From positions 1,642,975 through 1,706,974 of the forward strand of contig NZ_KV440945.1 in NCBI RefSeq assembly GCF_001636345.1: a DNA stretch of 64,000 bases, read 5' to 3'. The position numbers and the translations under genes are program-made. This DNA comes from Cytobacillus gottheilii (GTDB lineage: Bacteria; Bacillota; Bacilli; Bacillales; Cytobacillaceae). The notes under the pieces are model-generated. The model made no database searches. It saw only the letters and a list, made by a program, of their open reading frames with translations, and was not told the origin of the DNA. Shown here piece by piece: positions 41,157-50,534 of the stretch (position 1 is the first letter of the stretch; each line of letters opens with the position of its first letter).

Positions 41157-42038
41157 ATGAATATTCAGAACATGATTCTGACATTGCAAAAGCATTGGTC
41201 AGAGCAAGGCTGCATTCTAATGCAGGCTTATGATGTGGAAAAAGGAGCGGGCACAATGAGTCCGTATACATTTTTAAGGGCAATTGGACCTGAGCCTTGG
41301 AATGTCGCATATGTGGAGCCTTCCCGCCGTCCGGCAGATGGACGTTACGGTGAAAATCCTAACCGCCTTTATCAGCACCATCAATTCCAGGTGATTATGA
41401 AGCCTTCTCCAGATAATATTCAGGAGCTGTACCTTGATTCACTTAAGGCATTAGGAATCGACCCGCTTAAGCATGATATTCGTTTTGTTGAAGATAACTG
41501 GGAAAATCCATCTCTTGGATGTGCTGGATTAGGCTGGGAAGTTTGGCTTGATGGCATGGAGATTACCCAATTTACATATTTCCAGCAGGTGGGCGGACTT
41601 GAATGTAAGCCCGTATCTGTGGAAATTACCTATGGAATTGAGCGTTTAGCTTCTTATATTCAAGATAAAGAAGATGTATTTGATTTGGAATGGACAAATG
41701 GCTTTACTGTAAGAGATATCTTCCTGCAGCCGGAATACGAGCATTCTAAATATACGTTTGAAACAAGCGACCCTGATATGCTCTTTAACTTATTTAATAT
41801 TTATGAAAAAGAAGCACATCGTCAAATGGATGTAGGTCTTGTGCATCCTGCATATGATTATGTACTGAAATGCTCACATGTGTTTAATTTATTAGACGCA
41901 AGAGGCTCCATTTCTGTCACAGAAAGAACGGGATATATTGGACGCTGCCGGAACTTGGCAAGAAAAATAGCAAAAACATTCTATGAAGAGCGTGAAAAGT
42001 TAGGATTCCCAATCCTGCAAGCAAAGGAGGAAAATTAA
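41157..42038 (+). CDS. glyQ: Glycyl-tRNA synthetase alpha subunit
   Basis: 293 residues from the ATG at 41157 ([19 protein letters not shown]), with AAGGGTGAGA upstream. The class II catalytic core includes [21 protein letters not shown] near residues 60-80. It forms an alpha2-beta2 enzyme with GlyS. Regulated by the glycine T-box leader just upstream. glyS starts one base after the stop. Confidence 0.97.
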   Translation: MNIQNMILTLQKHWSEQGCILMQAYDVEKGAGTMSPYTFLRAIGPEPWNVAYVEPSRRPADGRYGENPNRLYQHHQFQVIMKPSPDNIQELYLDSLKALGIDPLKHDIRFVEDNWENPSLGCAGLGWEVWLDGMEITQFTYFQQVGGLECKPVSVEITYGIERLASYIQDKEDVFDLEWTNGFTVRDIFLQPEYEHSKYTFETSDPDMLFNLFNIYEKEAHRQMDVGLVHPAYDYVLKCSHVFNLLDARGSISVTERTGYIGRCRNLARKIAKTFYEEREKLGFPILQAKEEN

Positions 42039-42039
42039 G

Positions 42040-44112
42040 ATGTCTAAAAAAGATCTCCTTTTAGAAATTGGTCTTGAAGAAATGCCCGCAAGATTTGTTA
42101 CAAATTCAATGAATCAGCTTTCTGATAAAATTCAAGCTTGGATGATGGAAAAAAAGATTGATTTTGATCATGTTACGGCTTTTTCAACACCTCGCCGTCT
42201 TGCTGTAATGGTGGAAGGCATCAGTGAAGCACAAGAGGATGTACATGAAGAAGCAAAGGGGCCAGCCAAAAAAATCGCCCAAGACGAAAATGGCGAATGG
42301 ACGAAGGCTGCCATTGGATTTTGCAGAGGGCAAGGAGCAACAGTCGAAGATATTTTCTATAAAGAAATTAATGGTGTTGAGTATGTTCATGTGAGAAAGT
42401 TTATTCAAGGCCAGCAAACGAGTTCGCTTTTACCTGAGCTGCAGCATGTTATTACGTCCTTATCTTTTCCTAAAAATATGCGCTGGGCAGATGAAGAGCT
42501 TAAATATATCCGTCCGATAAAATGGATCATCGCATTATTTGGATCTGAAATCATTCCATTTTCAATTGCAGGTGTACAGACATCCAATTGGACAATGGGT
42601 CACCGCTTCCTGGGTGAAAGCATGGAAATTACCAGCCCAGATGCCTATGAAAAAACATTAATGTCTCAGTATGTGCTTGTTAATTCGGATGAACGAAAAG
42701 AAGGCATCCGCAACCAGCTAAAACAGCTTGAGGAAGAGCATGGCTGGGTCATTCCAGTCGATGAAGATCTACTTGAAGAAGTTACTAACCTGGTTGAATA
42801 TCCAACTGCTCTTTTTGGAAAGTTTGAGGAAGAGTTTTTGCAGATTCCACAGGAAGTTCTTATTACATCGATGAAAGAACATCAGCGTTATTTTCCTGTT
42901 AAATCAAAAGATGGAGATCTCCTTCCATTCTTTGTTACAGTGAGAAATGGCGGGCATGAGCATCTTGAAAATGTTGCAAAAGGAAATGAAAAAGTATTAA
43001 GAGCAAGACTGTCTGATGCAGCGTTCTTTTACAATGAAGATCAAAAAACAGCGATCAGCGATTCGCTTAAAAAGCTGGAATCCATTGTGTACCATGAGGA
43101 AATTGGTACGTTATCACAAAAAACAGCAAGAGTGCGCAAGTTAACGAACAAGCTGGCAGGGTTATTATCCTTTAATGAAAATGAAACTGTACAGGCAGAT
43201 CGTGCAGCGGAGATTGCGAAATTTGACCTTGTGACACATATGGTATATGAATTCCCTGAACTGCAAGGTTTTATGGGTGAAAAATATGCGCTGCAAAAGG
43301 GTGAAGATCCTGCTGTTGCCAAAGCTATTAATGAGCATTATATGCCTAGAAATGCTGAAGACGGGACGCCTGAAAGCAATGTGGGAGCATTATTATCGAT
43401 CGCTGAAAAGATCGATACGATTGCTGCCTGCTTTGCGATTGGCATTATCCCAAGTGGTTCACAGGATCCATATGCTTTAAGAAGGCAAGCAACAGGCATT
43501 GTGCAAATTCTTTTAAATAAACAATGGGTACTGCCGCTTGAAACGATTATTGATCTTGCTTTAGAGCTTGTTCAGGAAGATAATATCGCGAAAAAAGCTT
43601 TAGAAGAGATACAAAAAGATCTTTCTGCATTCTTTAAACTGCGCATCAAGCATATCTTACAAGAGCGCGGCGTTCGTTATGATCTCATTGATGCTGTTCT
43701 TGGCAATGAACTGGGTTCGATGCCTTCATTGGTTAAGCGTGCAGAAGTATTGGAAAAAGAGAAACAAAATCCGGATTTCAAAGAAAACATGGAAGCGCTT
43801 GGCCGTGTATTAAATATCTCTTCAAAAGCAGTACATGTTGGAGAAGTAGAAGAGCGTTTATTTGAGAATAACTATGAAAAAGAATTGTATAACAAATATG
43901 AGGAAGTTCGTAATCAGCTGCAGAACATTGCAGATGAGAAAAGTTTATACGACTTGCTTGTTTCATTAAAGCCTGCTATTGATGGTTATTTTGAACATAC
44001 AATGGTAATGGCAGAACAGGAAAACATCCGTTCAAACCGTTTAAGCCAAATGGCTAAGCTTGCGGAGATCATTCGTCAATTTGCAAATGTAAATGAGATT
44101 ATTGTGAAATAG
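42040..44112 (+). CDS. glyS: Glycyl-tRNA synthetase beta subunit
   Basis: 690 residues, the usual size. It opens LLLEIGLEEMPARFV, includes an HD-like region near the middle with ITSMKEHQRYFPV, and ends with the anticodon-binding domain. It recognises tRNA-Gly and completes the heterotetramer with GlyQ. AAGGAGG overlaps the end of glyQ and precedes the ATG. Confidence 0.97.
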   Translation: MSKKDLLLEIGLEEMPARFVTNSMNQLSDKIQAWMMEKKIDFDHVTAFSTPRRLAVMVEGISEAQEDVHEEAKGPAKKIAQDENGEWTKAAIGFCRGQGATVEDIFYKEINGVEYVHVRKFIQGQQTSSLLPELQHVITSLSFPKNMRWADEELKYIRPIKWIIALFGSEIIPFSIAGVQTSNWTMGHRFLGESMEITSPDAYEKTLMSQYVLVNSDERKEGIRNQLKQLEEEHGWVIPVDEDLLEEVTNLVEYPTALFGKFEEEFLQIPQEVLITSMKEHQRYFPVKSKDGDLLPFFVTVRNGGHEHLENVAKGNEKVLRARLSDAAFFYNEDQKTAISDSLKKLESIVYHEEIGTLSQKTARVRKLTNKLAGLLSFNENETVQADRAAEIAKFDLVTHMVYEFPELQGFMGEKYALQKGEDPAVAKAINEHYMPRNAEDGTPESNVGALLSIAEKIDTIAACFAIGIIPSGSQDPYALRRQATGIVQILLNKQWVLPLETIIDLALELVQEDNIAKKALEEIQKDLSAFFKLRIKHILQERGVRYDLIDAVLGNELGSMPSLVKRAEVLEKEKQNPDFKENMEALGRVLNISSKAVHVGEVEERLFENNYEKELYNKYEEVRNQLQNIADEKSLYDLLVSLKPAIDGYFEHTMVMAEQENIRSNRLSQMAKLAEIIRQFANVNEIIVK

Positions 44113-44250
44113 AGATGCAGTTCCACTTTTTAGCAGAAGCTCTTTTTGAAGAGAAAGAAATTCTGGCTTCTGAAAATAGCGCGAGTGCTGATAAGTGAAG
44201 AGTACCTCAAACTAGTCTTATGTGAAAAAGCATGAAAAAAACTGTTGGAT

Positions 44251-44276
44251 GAGCTTGTCTTAGCGACAAGCTCTTT
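44251..44276 (+). terminator. Probable glyQS terminator
   Basis: GAGCTTGTC and GACAAGCTC pair across a 5-base loop; only a short T-run (TTT) follows. It lies 139 bases after glyS. Confidence 0.6.
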
Positions 44277-44403
44277 CACATTGCTAAATTGAGCTGTTTT
44301 ATTCACATTTTAAAAGGAATCTATTCTGTTCATTTTGTCCAAATAGTATATAATGTTTCTATAATAGTATGTCTTATTGAATCGTATACACGTACATAGA
44401 TAG

Positions 44404-45039
44404 GTGGTGAGTGAAATCGAACTGAATAAAAGACAGGAAAAAATTCTGGAAATCGTTAAGGAAAATGGCCCTATTACCGGTGAAAATATAGCAGAACAGC
44501 TAAGCTTAACCAGAGCTACATTAAGGCCTGACTTGGCGATTTTAACAATGGCAGGCTACCTCGACGCCAGACCCCGGGTGGGTTATTTCTATACAGGGAA
44601 AACGGGAGCGCAGCTTCTGACGGAAAACATGCAGAAGCTGTTTGTGAAGGACTATCAGTCAATCCCAGTGGTGGTTAAGGAAAATGTGTCCGTATATGAT
44701 GCCATTGTAACGATGTTCTTAGAGGATGTTGGAACATTGTTTGTTGTAGATGAAAAATCACTGCTTGTGGGTGTTCTCTCCAGAAAGGATTTATTAAGAG
44801 CCAGCATAGGCAAACAGGAGCTATCGGCCATTCCGGTCAATATCATTATGACAAGAATGCCTAATATTACTGTTTGCAAGAAAGATGATTTATTGCTCGA
44901 TGTGGCTCAGAAGCTGATTGATAAGCAAATTGACTCCTTGCCGATCGTTAAAGAAACAGACGAAGGTCTTGAAGTATTAGGAAGAATTACCAAAACCAAT
45001 TTGACAAAAGCATTTGTTGCACTTGCTGGAGAAAAGTAA
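44404..45039 (+). CDS. ccpN: Transcriptional regulator CcpN
   Basis: 211 residues. An N-terminal helix-turn-helix with ENGPITGENIAEQLSLTRATLRPDLAIL (two stretches, about 19-45) and two CBS domains (about 80-205). In B. subtilis CcpN (YqzB) represses gapB, pckA and the small RNA SR1 on glycolytic carbon, sensing ATP/ADP. The start is unclear: GTG 44404 or the next GTG 44407, both close to AGGTGG. The next gene yqfL influences CcpN activity in B. subtilis. Confidence 0.94.
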   Translation: MVSEIELNKRQEKILEIVKENGPITGENIAEQLSLTRATLRPDLAILTMAGYLDARPRVGYFYTGKTGAQLLTENMQKLFVKDYQSIPVVVKENVSVYDAIVTMFLEDVGTLFVVDEKSLLVGVLSRKDLLRASIGKQELSAIPVNIIMTRMPNITVCKKDDLLLDVAQKLIDKQIDSLPIVKETDEGLEVLGRITKTNLTKAFVALAGEK

Positions 45040-45066
45040 TTTGGACAAAGGAGATGGGGATCAAGA

Positions 45067-45885
45067 ATGGGGAAGATGCCAATAATTTATGTTGTTTCAG
45101 ATTCTGTAGGTGAAACAGCGGAACTCGTAACAAAAGCAGCTACAAGTCAATTTAATGGCGGTGATGTCATTATAAAACGGTTTCCATATGTTGAGGAGCT
45201 AACACATATTGACGAAGTAATCTCACTTGCCAAACTGGATAATGGAATGATCGCATATACCCTGGTAAAGCCGGAAATCCGCCAATATATGAATGTTTCA
45301 GCACAGGATGCAGGGATTTATGCCTGTGATATTATTGGGCCGCTTATGGACCAAATTCAGACATTTTGCGGGACGGAGCCTTTATATGAGCCAGGATTAG
45401 TCCGTAAACTCGATGAGGATTATTTTAAAAAGATCGAAGCCATTGAATTTGCTGTTAAGTATGATGATGGAAGAGATCCACGAGGGATTTTAAAAGCAGA
45501 TATTGTTCTGGTTGGCGTTTCACGAACTTCCAAGACACCTCTGTCTCAATACTTGGCTCATAAAAGACTTAAGGTCGCCAATGTTCCGCTTGTGCCTGAA
45601 GTGGACCCGCCAGAGGAGTTATTTCTTGTTCAGCCCGAAAAATGCTACGGCTTAAAAATAAGCCCGGAAAAATTAAATAATATTAGAAGAGAAAGACTCA
45701 TTTCATTGGGGCTCAGTGATAATGCAAGCTATGCAAATATTGAAAGAATCAAAAATGAAATCAATTACTTTGAAAACATTGTGAACAGACTGCAATGCCC
45801 TGTCATTGATGTAACAAATAAAGCCGTGGAAGAAACAGCCAATGTTATATTGAATCATTATCGTAAAAGATTTCCAGCTACTTAG
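45067..45885 (+). CDS. yqfL: YqfL, PPDK-regulatory-protein family kinase/phosphorylase (DUF299)
   Basis: 272 residues. Family landmarks: [16 protein letters not shown] at the N-terminus and the P-loop-like [15 protein letters not shown] (about 152-166). In plants and bacteria relatives phosphorylate and dephosphorylate pyruvate phosphate dikinase or PEP synthetase using ADP. In B. subtilis yqfL lies beside ccpN and modulates its action. No PPDK gene lies in this window. A terminator follows. Confidence 0.93.
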   Translation: MGKMPIIYVVSDSVGETAELVTKAATSQFNGGDVIIKRFPYVEELTHIDEVISLAKLDNGMIAYTLVKPEIRQYMNVSAQDAGIYACDIIGPLMDQIQTFCGTEPLYEPGLVRKLDEDYFKKIEAIEFAVKYDDGRDPRGILKADIVLVGVSRTSKTPLSQYLAHKRLKVANVPLVPEVDPPEELFLVQPEKCYGLKISPEKLNNIRRERLISLGLSDNASYANIERIKNEINYFENIVNRLQCPVIDVTNKAVEETANVILNHYRKRFPAT

Positions 45886-45910
45886 CACATATTCATTATG
45901 TGCTCTTTTT
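45884..45910 (+). terminator. ccpN-yqfL terminator
   Basis: AGCACATA, 5-base loop, TATGTGCT, then CTTTTT. It overlaps the yqfL stop. Confidence 0.85.
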
Positions 45911-45991
45911 AATGAAGTGAAGCAGTTTGGAAGATCAAGTCGTCTAAATTAAAAAAAATGACGAAATTTGCAATTATCATCTATTTATTAA

Positions 45992-46020
45992 TGGAAAAAC
46001 CAGCAATTATGTACTATAAT
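45992..46020 (+). promoter_or_regulatory. Possible yqxD-dnaG-sigA promoter
   Basis: A perfect TATAAT (46015-46020) with a weak TGGAAA 17 bases upstream. The 296 bases between yqfL and yqxD contain no other obvious signal or gene. Confidence 0.5.
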
Positions 46021-46181
46021 AAAAAATTGTGATAAAAATGTCTTCTAAATAGGTTTAGAGTTGAGAGTGAACGAATAAACTATTTAAAGGAAGATGTCAA
46101 GGAACCAGCCGAAAAAAAATTCGACAAATATCCCTTTTGAAAAATTAAGCCAGTAAGAAGGAAAATGCGGAGTGATGTAGA

Positions 46182-46652
46182 ATTAATAAGTCATTAGGCA
46201 CAACTGCCATCTTTGTGGATGCAGATTCTTGTCCAGTTAAAGATGAAATTGTCGAAATTGCAAAAGCTTTTTCAATTAAAGTTGTATTTGTTGCTTCATA
46301 TGCTCACATGAAGAATGAAGCTCAGGAAGCAGAATGGAGGTTCGTTGATTGTGATCAGGAAGCAGCCGATCTCTACATAATGAACCATACATCATCTCGC
46401 GATATTGTCATTACTCAGGATATCGGGCTGGCTTCTACTTTGCTTCTTAAAAACATGTATGTGCTGTCTCCTAGAGGAACGCTGTACGAAGAATCAAATA
46501 TCCGGACGATGCTTGATATGAGATACCTCTCTGCTAAAGCACGCAAAAAAGGGATCTATGGAAAAGGCCCTAAACCTTTTACGAAACAGGATCGAATACA
46601 TTTTATTAACACATTAACAAAAATTTTGTCGAAAGTTGAAGGGATTCCATAA
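46182..46652 (+). CDS. yqxD: YqxD, UPF0178/YaiI family protein, probable AUU start
   Basis: The family's first strand reads xIxVDADxCPVK. Here the matching TAIFVDADSCPVKDEI is in frame, but the only standard start nearby, GTG at 46215, would begin inside it (MDADSCPV, 145 residues). Upstream to the stop at 46173 there is no ATG, GTG or TTG. ATT at 46182 gives MNKSLGTTAIFVDAD, 156 residues, with GGAGTG 7 bases upstream. The family resembles PIN-like metal-binding proteins; function unknown. dnaG follows 41 bases later. Confidence 0.85.
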   Translation: MNKSLGTTAIFVDADSCPVKDEIVEIAKAFSIKVVFVASYAHMKNEAQEAEWRFVDCDQEAADLYIMNHTSSRDIVITQDIGLASTLLLKNMYVLSPRGTLYEESNIRTMLDMRYLSAKARKKGIYGKGPKPFTKQDRIHFINTLTKILSKVEGIP

Positions 46653-46693
46653 CTTTTATAGAATACCTCTTAGAACTAGTAGGAGTTGTTCTT

Positions 46694-48511
46694 ATGGCAG
46701 ATCTTATTGCATCAGAAAAAATTGATGAAATTCGCAGGTCTGTAGATATTGTTGATGTAGTCGGCGAATATGTCCAGCTCACTAAAAAGGGCCGCAATTA
46801 TTTTGGATTATGTCCTTTTCATGGTGAAAATACACCTTCATTTTCTGTATCAACAGACAAACAGATTTATAATTGCTTTGGCTGTCACGCAGCTGGGGAT
46901 GCCTTCTCGTTTTTAATGGACATTGAAGGATATTCCTTTCAGGAAGCTGCAGTGGAACTTGCTGAAAAAGGCAATGTGAAACTCGATATTGAAGCTCCGG
47001 CGGCGGCGGCTAAGTCCATGTCACCTGATTTTCAGCAGATGGTTGAAGCACATCAGCTATTAAGTAAATTCTACCATCATTTGCTCGTAAATACAAAAGA
47101 CGGTCAGCATGCCTTAGAGTACTTGCTGAATAGGGGCTTTACAAGAGAGTCAATTGATAAGTTTCAAATTGGCTACAGTCTAAACTCTTGGGACTTTGTT
47201 TATAAGTTTTTAACAAAAAGAAAGTTTCCTGAAGGGTTAATGGAGCGTGCCGGACTAATCATTAAACGGGAAAAAGATGGCAGCTACTTCGATCGTTTTC
47301 GTGATCGAATCATGTTTCCGATTAATGATCGAAACGGAAATACGATTGCATTTTCTGGAAGAGCACTAGGGGACGATGATCCTAAATATTTAAATAGTCC
47401 AGAAACGCCAATCTTTAATAAAAGCAAAATTTTATATAATTTTCAATCGGCAAGAGCTCACATGAAAAAAATGCAGAGAGCCGTTCTGTTTGAAGGGTTT
47501 GCAGATGTGATTGCAGCCGATCGTGCTGGAGTAGAAAACGGTGTTGCCACAATGGGAACATCTCTAACTGACGAGCATATTGCCTTATTAAAAAAACAAG
47601 TACAATCCATCACCATTTGTTATGATTCTGATAATGCTGGGAAGGAAGCTGCTTTTCGAGCCTCAACCATGCTTTCTGACGCAGGATTTCAAATTAGAGT
47701 GGCAATGATGCCGGATGGATTAGATCCTGATGACTATATTCAGGCAAACGGGGCCGAAAAATTCAGAAATGAAGTAATTGATGGAAGTTTGACGCTCATG
47801 GCCTTTAAAATTCTTTATTTGCGCAGGGGGAAAAGGCTGCAGGATGAAGGAGATCGTCTTCTTTATATAGAAGAAGTATTAAAGGAGATTGCCAAGCTTG
47901 ATAAAGCTGTAGAGAAAGACCTCTATATAAGGCAATTGGCAGAGGAATTTTCTGTTTCACTCGATGCGCTGAAGGAACAGCTTGCGGGAATGGAAAAGAA
48001 GCACTCCAGCAGCAAAGCTCAAAAAGAGCATGCTGGACGCTCAAATACACCCGTCATGTTGAATCCAGTTCCAGCTTCCTCTAAAATCAGGCCTGCTTTT
48101 CATACTGCAGAGAGAAATCTCATTTCTCATATGATGAAGGATGCAGACATTGCTTTTAAGGTTCAAAACCTTCTTGGTGAAAATACCTTTAATATCGATG
48201 AACACCAGGCGATTTTCACTTATTTATTAGGGTACTTTGAAAGCGGTCATTCGCCAGATACTAGTGCATTTATACATTTTATTAACGATGATAAGCTTCG
48301 TAAGATTTGTGCTGAGATTGCTTTAGTGACCATTAATGATGAAGTAAGTGAACAAGAGCTGTCTGATTATATTAAGCAGGTGTTGAATTATCAAAAGATG
48401 TTAAAGATAAAAGAAAAAAAGGCTGAGGCAAAAGAAGCTGAAAGGCAAAAGGATTATGTCAAAGCTGCATTAATCAGCATGGAAATTATTCAGCTGCAAA
48501 AGTCATTATAA
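46694..48511 (+). CDS. dnaG: DNA primase DnaG
   Basis: 605 residues. The N-terminal zinc ribbon is CPFH..CFGCH (about residues 40-65), the TOPRIM catalytic core includes EGFADVIAADRAG (near 268) and CYDSDNAGKEAA, and a C-terminal helicase-binding domain (about 455-605) contacts DnaC/DnaB. It makes RNA primers at the fork. dnaG and sigA are neighbours as in the macromolecular synthesis operon. Confidence 0.97.
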   Translation: MADLIASEKIDEIRRSVDIVDVVGEYVQLTKKGRNYFGLCPFHGENTPSFSVSTDKQIYNCFGCHAAGDAFSFLMDIEGYSFQEAAVELAEKGNVKLDIEAPAAAAKSMSPDFQQMVEAHQLLSKFYHHLLVNTKDGQHALEYLLNRGFTRESIDKFQIGYSLNSWDFVYKFLTKRKFPEGLMERAGLIIKREKDGSYFDRFRDRIMFPINDRNGNTIAFSGRALGDDDPKYLNSPETPIFNKSKILYNFQSARAHMKKMQRAVLFEGFADVIAADRAGVENGVATMGTSLTDEHIALLKKQVQSITICYDSDNAGKEAAFRASTMLSDAGFQIRVAMMPDGLDPDDYIQANGAEKFRNEVIDGSLTLMAFKILYLRRGKRLQDEGDRLLYIEEVLKEIAKLDKAVEKDLYIRQLAEEFSVSLDALKEQLAGMEKKHSSSKAQKEHAGRSNTPVMLNPVPASSKIRPAFHTAERNLISHMMKDADIAFKVQNLLGENTFNIDEHQAIFTYLLGYFESGHSPDTSAFIHFINDDKLRKICAEIALVTINDEVSEQELSDYIKQVLNYQKMLKIKEKKAEAKEAERQKDYVKAALISMEIIQLQKSL

Positions 48512-48655
48512 TCAGCTGTTTAATATATATTTTATCAATTACGGAAACACAGTAGAAGAAGTTTTGAGTGAAAGCTCATTTCTATATGGCATTAATGGTA
48601 TGAAGACATTGCGGTTCACAATCGCGGTGTGTGATTTTTGGAAGGAGGGGGACAA

Positions 48656-49780
48656 ATGGCTGAAAAATCGGCCCGTTCAAAAGAGGTTGATTCAGAATTG
48701 ACCCTTGAACAAGCAAAAGAACAAGTGTTAGAGGTAGGAAAGAAGACTGGTGTTCTCGCCTATGACGATATAGCAGAAAGATTAGCCAACTTTGAGTTGG
48801 ATTCACACCAAATGGATGAGTTTTATGAGTTCCTTGGAGATCAGGGAATTGAACTTGTCGGTGATAATGACGACGCAGATCCAAACGTAAAGGAACTTGC
48901 CAAAGGTGAAGAGGAATTTGACCTTAATGATTTAAGTGTACCTCCTGGGGTAAAAATCAACGATCCAGTCCGCATGTATCTGAAAGAAATTGGCCGTGTT
49001 GACCTACTGACTGCAGAGGAAGAAATTTCATTGGCAAACCGCATTGAAGAAGGCGATGAAGAAGCAAAACGCCGTCTTGCAGAAGCCAACTTGCGCCTAG
49101 TAGTTAGTATCGCCAAGCGTTATGTCGGACGCGGTATGTTATTCCTGGACTTAATTCAGGAAGGAAATATGGGTCTTATTAAAGCTGTTGAAAAATTTGA
49201 TTACCGTAAAGGATTCAAATTCAGCACCTATGCTACTTGGTGGATTCGTCAGGCTATTACGCGTGCGATTGCAGACCAGGCAAGAACGATCAGGATTCCT
49301 GTGCATATGGTTGAGACGATTAACAAGTTAATTCGAGTACAGCGCCAGCTGCTTCAAGATCTTGGCCGTGAACCTTCACCAGAAGAAATTGCGGAAGATA
49401 TGGACTTAACACCCGAAAAGGTACGTGAAATCCTAAAGATTGCTCAAGAACCTGTTTCACTTGAAACACCGATTGGTGAAGAGGATGACTCACATCTTGG
49501 CGACTTTATTGAAGATCAGGATGCAACTTCACCTTCTGAGCATGCCGCCTACGAATTATTGAAGGAACAGCTCGAAGACGTTCTTGATACATTAACGGAT
49601 CGTGAAGAAAATGTGCTTAGACTTCGTTTTGGTCTTGACGACGGCCGTACACGAACGCTTGAAGAAGTCGGCAAAGTATTCGGGGTAACTCGTGAGCGTA
49701 TCCGCCAAATTGAAGCAAAAGCACTTCGCAAACTTAGACATCCTAGTCGAAGCAAAAGACTTAAGGACTTCTTAGAATAG
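48656..49780 (+). CDS. sigA: Primary sigma factor SigA (RpoD)
   Basis: 374 residues from the ATG at 48656, after AAGGAGGGGG. Region 1.1 is present at the N-terminus, 1.2 has [17 protein letters not shown], region 2 has [15 protein letters not shown] (the -10 contact), and region 4 has [27 protein letters not shown] (two halves) for -35 recognition. It is the housekeeping sigma factor. A terminator follows. The -35/-10 motifs reported elsewhere in this window fit this protein. Confidence 0.98.
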   Translation: MAEKSARSKEVDSELTLEQAKEQVLEVGKKTGVLAYDDIAERLANFELDSHQMDEFYEFLGDQGIELVGDNDDADPNVKELAKGEEEFDLNDLSVPPGVKINDPVRMYLKEIGRVDLLTAEEEISLANRIEEGDEEAKRRLAEANLRLVVSIAKRYVGRGMLFLDLIQEGNMGLIKAVEKFDYRKGFKFSTYATWWIRQAITRAIADQARTIRIPVHMVETINKLIRVQRQLLQDLGREPSPEEIAEDMDLTPEKVREILKIAQEPVSLETPIGEEDDSHLGDFIEDQDATSPSEHAAYELLKEQLEDVLDTLTDREENVLRLRFGLDDGRTRTLEEVGKVFGVTRERIRQIEAKALRKLRHPSRSKRLKDFLE

Positions 49781-49823
49781 GAAAATTCACCTATTGATCA
49801 ATAAAAAATTATGATTGCCTTAG

Positions 49824-49866
49824 AATAGTTTACTTCTTACAATAGAAGTAAACTATTTTTATTTTT
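49824..49866 (+). terminator. sigA terminator
   Basis: A perfect 14-bp stem around TACAAT, followed by TTTATTTTT. The arms are AT-rich. Confidence 0.9.
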
Positions 49867-49910
49867 AAAAAATGAAGCAGTACAGCTAAAGTAGATTGGG
49901 TGTGTACATC

Positions 49911-50438
49911 ATGCAGCATAAAAGGAAAAGCATCATTATTAACGAAATTAATTATTGGAAGAAGAACAGGCTTTTGCCTGAACAGTATTGTGATTATTTA
50001 CTTGCCTTTTACACTGAAGGGAATCAGCCGAAGGAAGATAGAAAAGACGTTAATGGGAAATTTCTGAAAAGTGCTAACCTTCTTTTCTTGCTGCTTATTC
50101 CAATGTCTGTGTTTTTATTATATTTTACTGAATTATCTATCATTTTGCAAACTGCCTTTGCTATTTTATTTATTTTTTTAGGTGCAGCCTTATTTTTTTA
50201 TTTTTCTAGAAAAGAAATCATTTTACATATTCCCATTATAACTTCGGCATTGATTTTGCTATTTTATTCTGTTGACCTGACGGCAGCATTTTTTCCGAAT
50301 CAATCGCTGCCCCTCTATATCAACCTAATTTGCAATTGCCTTATTTGGATTCTTATTGGCTGGAAGTGGCGCCTTGTGTATTTGTCGATCTCTGGTGGAC
50401 TGGGTATTGTAACCGTGCTTGTTTCTATCTTTATATAA
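49911..50438 (+). CDS. Uncharacterised membrane protein
   Basis: 175 residues from the ATG at 49911. A 50-residue charged N-terminus (INEINYWKKNRLLPEQYCDYLLAFY) is followed by four to five hydrophobic segments from about residue 60 (LLFLLLIPMSVFLLYF and later). The N-terminal W-x(4)-L-x-x-xxYxxLLxxY pattern recalls DUF2157-type membrane proteins, but I cannot assign a family. The gene is AT-rich compared with its neighbours. I do not recall it between sigA and cccA in B. subtilis. Confidence 0.7.
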   Translation: MQHKRKSIIINEINYWKKNRLLPEQYCDYLLAFYTEGNQPKEDRKDVNGKFLKSANLLFLLLIPMSVFLLYFTELSIILQTAFAILFIFLGAALFFYFSRKEIILHIPIITSALILLFYSVDLTAAFFPNQSLPLYINLICNCLIWILIGWKWRLVYLSISGGLGIVTVLVSIFI

Positions 50439-50465
50439 TATTCTATTTTTAAAAATTTTTAAATG

Positions 50466-50495
50466 TTGAGAAAATTCACCATTCCCCTATATAAT
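50466..50495 (+). promoter_or_regulatory. Promoter of the acyl-CoA dehydrogenase gene
   Basis: TTGAGA, 18 bases, TATAAT, about 40 bases ahead of the start codon. Confidence 0.7.
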
Positions 50496-50500
50496 GATAA

Positions 50501-50514
50501 TGAAAGCGTATACA
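50501..50514 (+). promoter_or_regulatory. cre box (CcpA operator)
   Basis: TGAAAGCGTATACA fits the cre consensus TGWAANCGNTNWCA at all fixed positions except one (A for T at position 10). It lies just after the -10 and covers the expected transcript start, a repressing position. Confidence 0.75.
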
Positions 50515-50534
50515 AAACACTAAGGGGGATGCAG

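Noticed and set aside
49896..50438. Toxin or immunity function for the membrane protein after sigA
   Set aside because: Nothing in the sequence supports it; only membrane segments and a charged N-terminus are visible.
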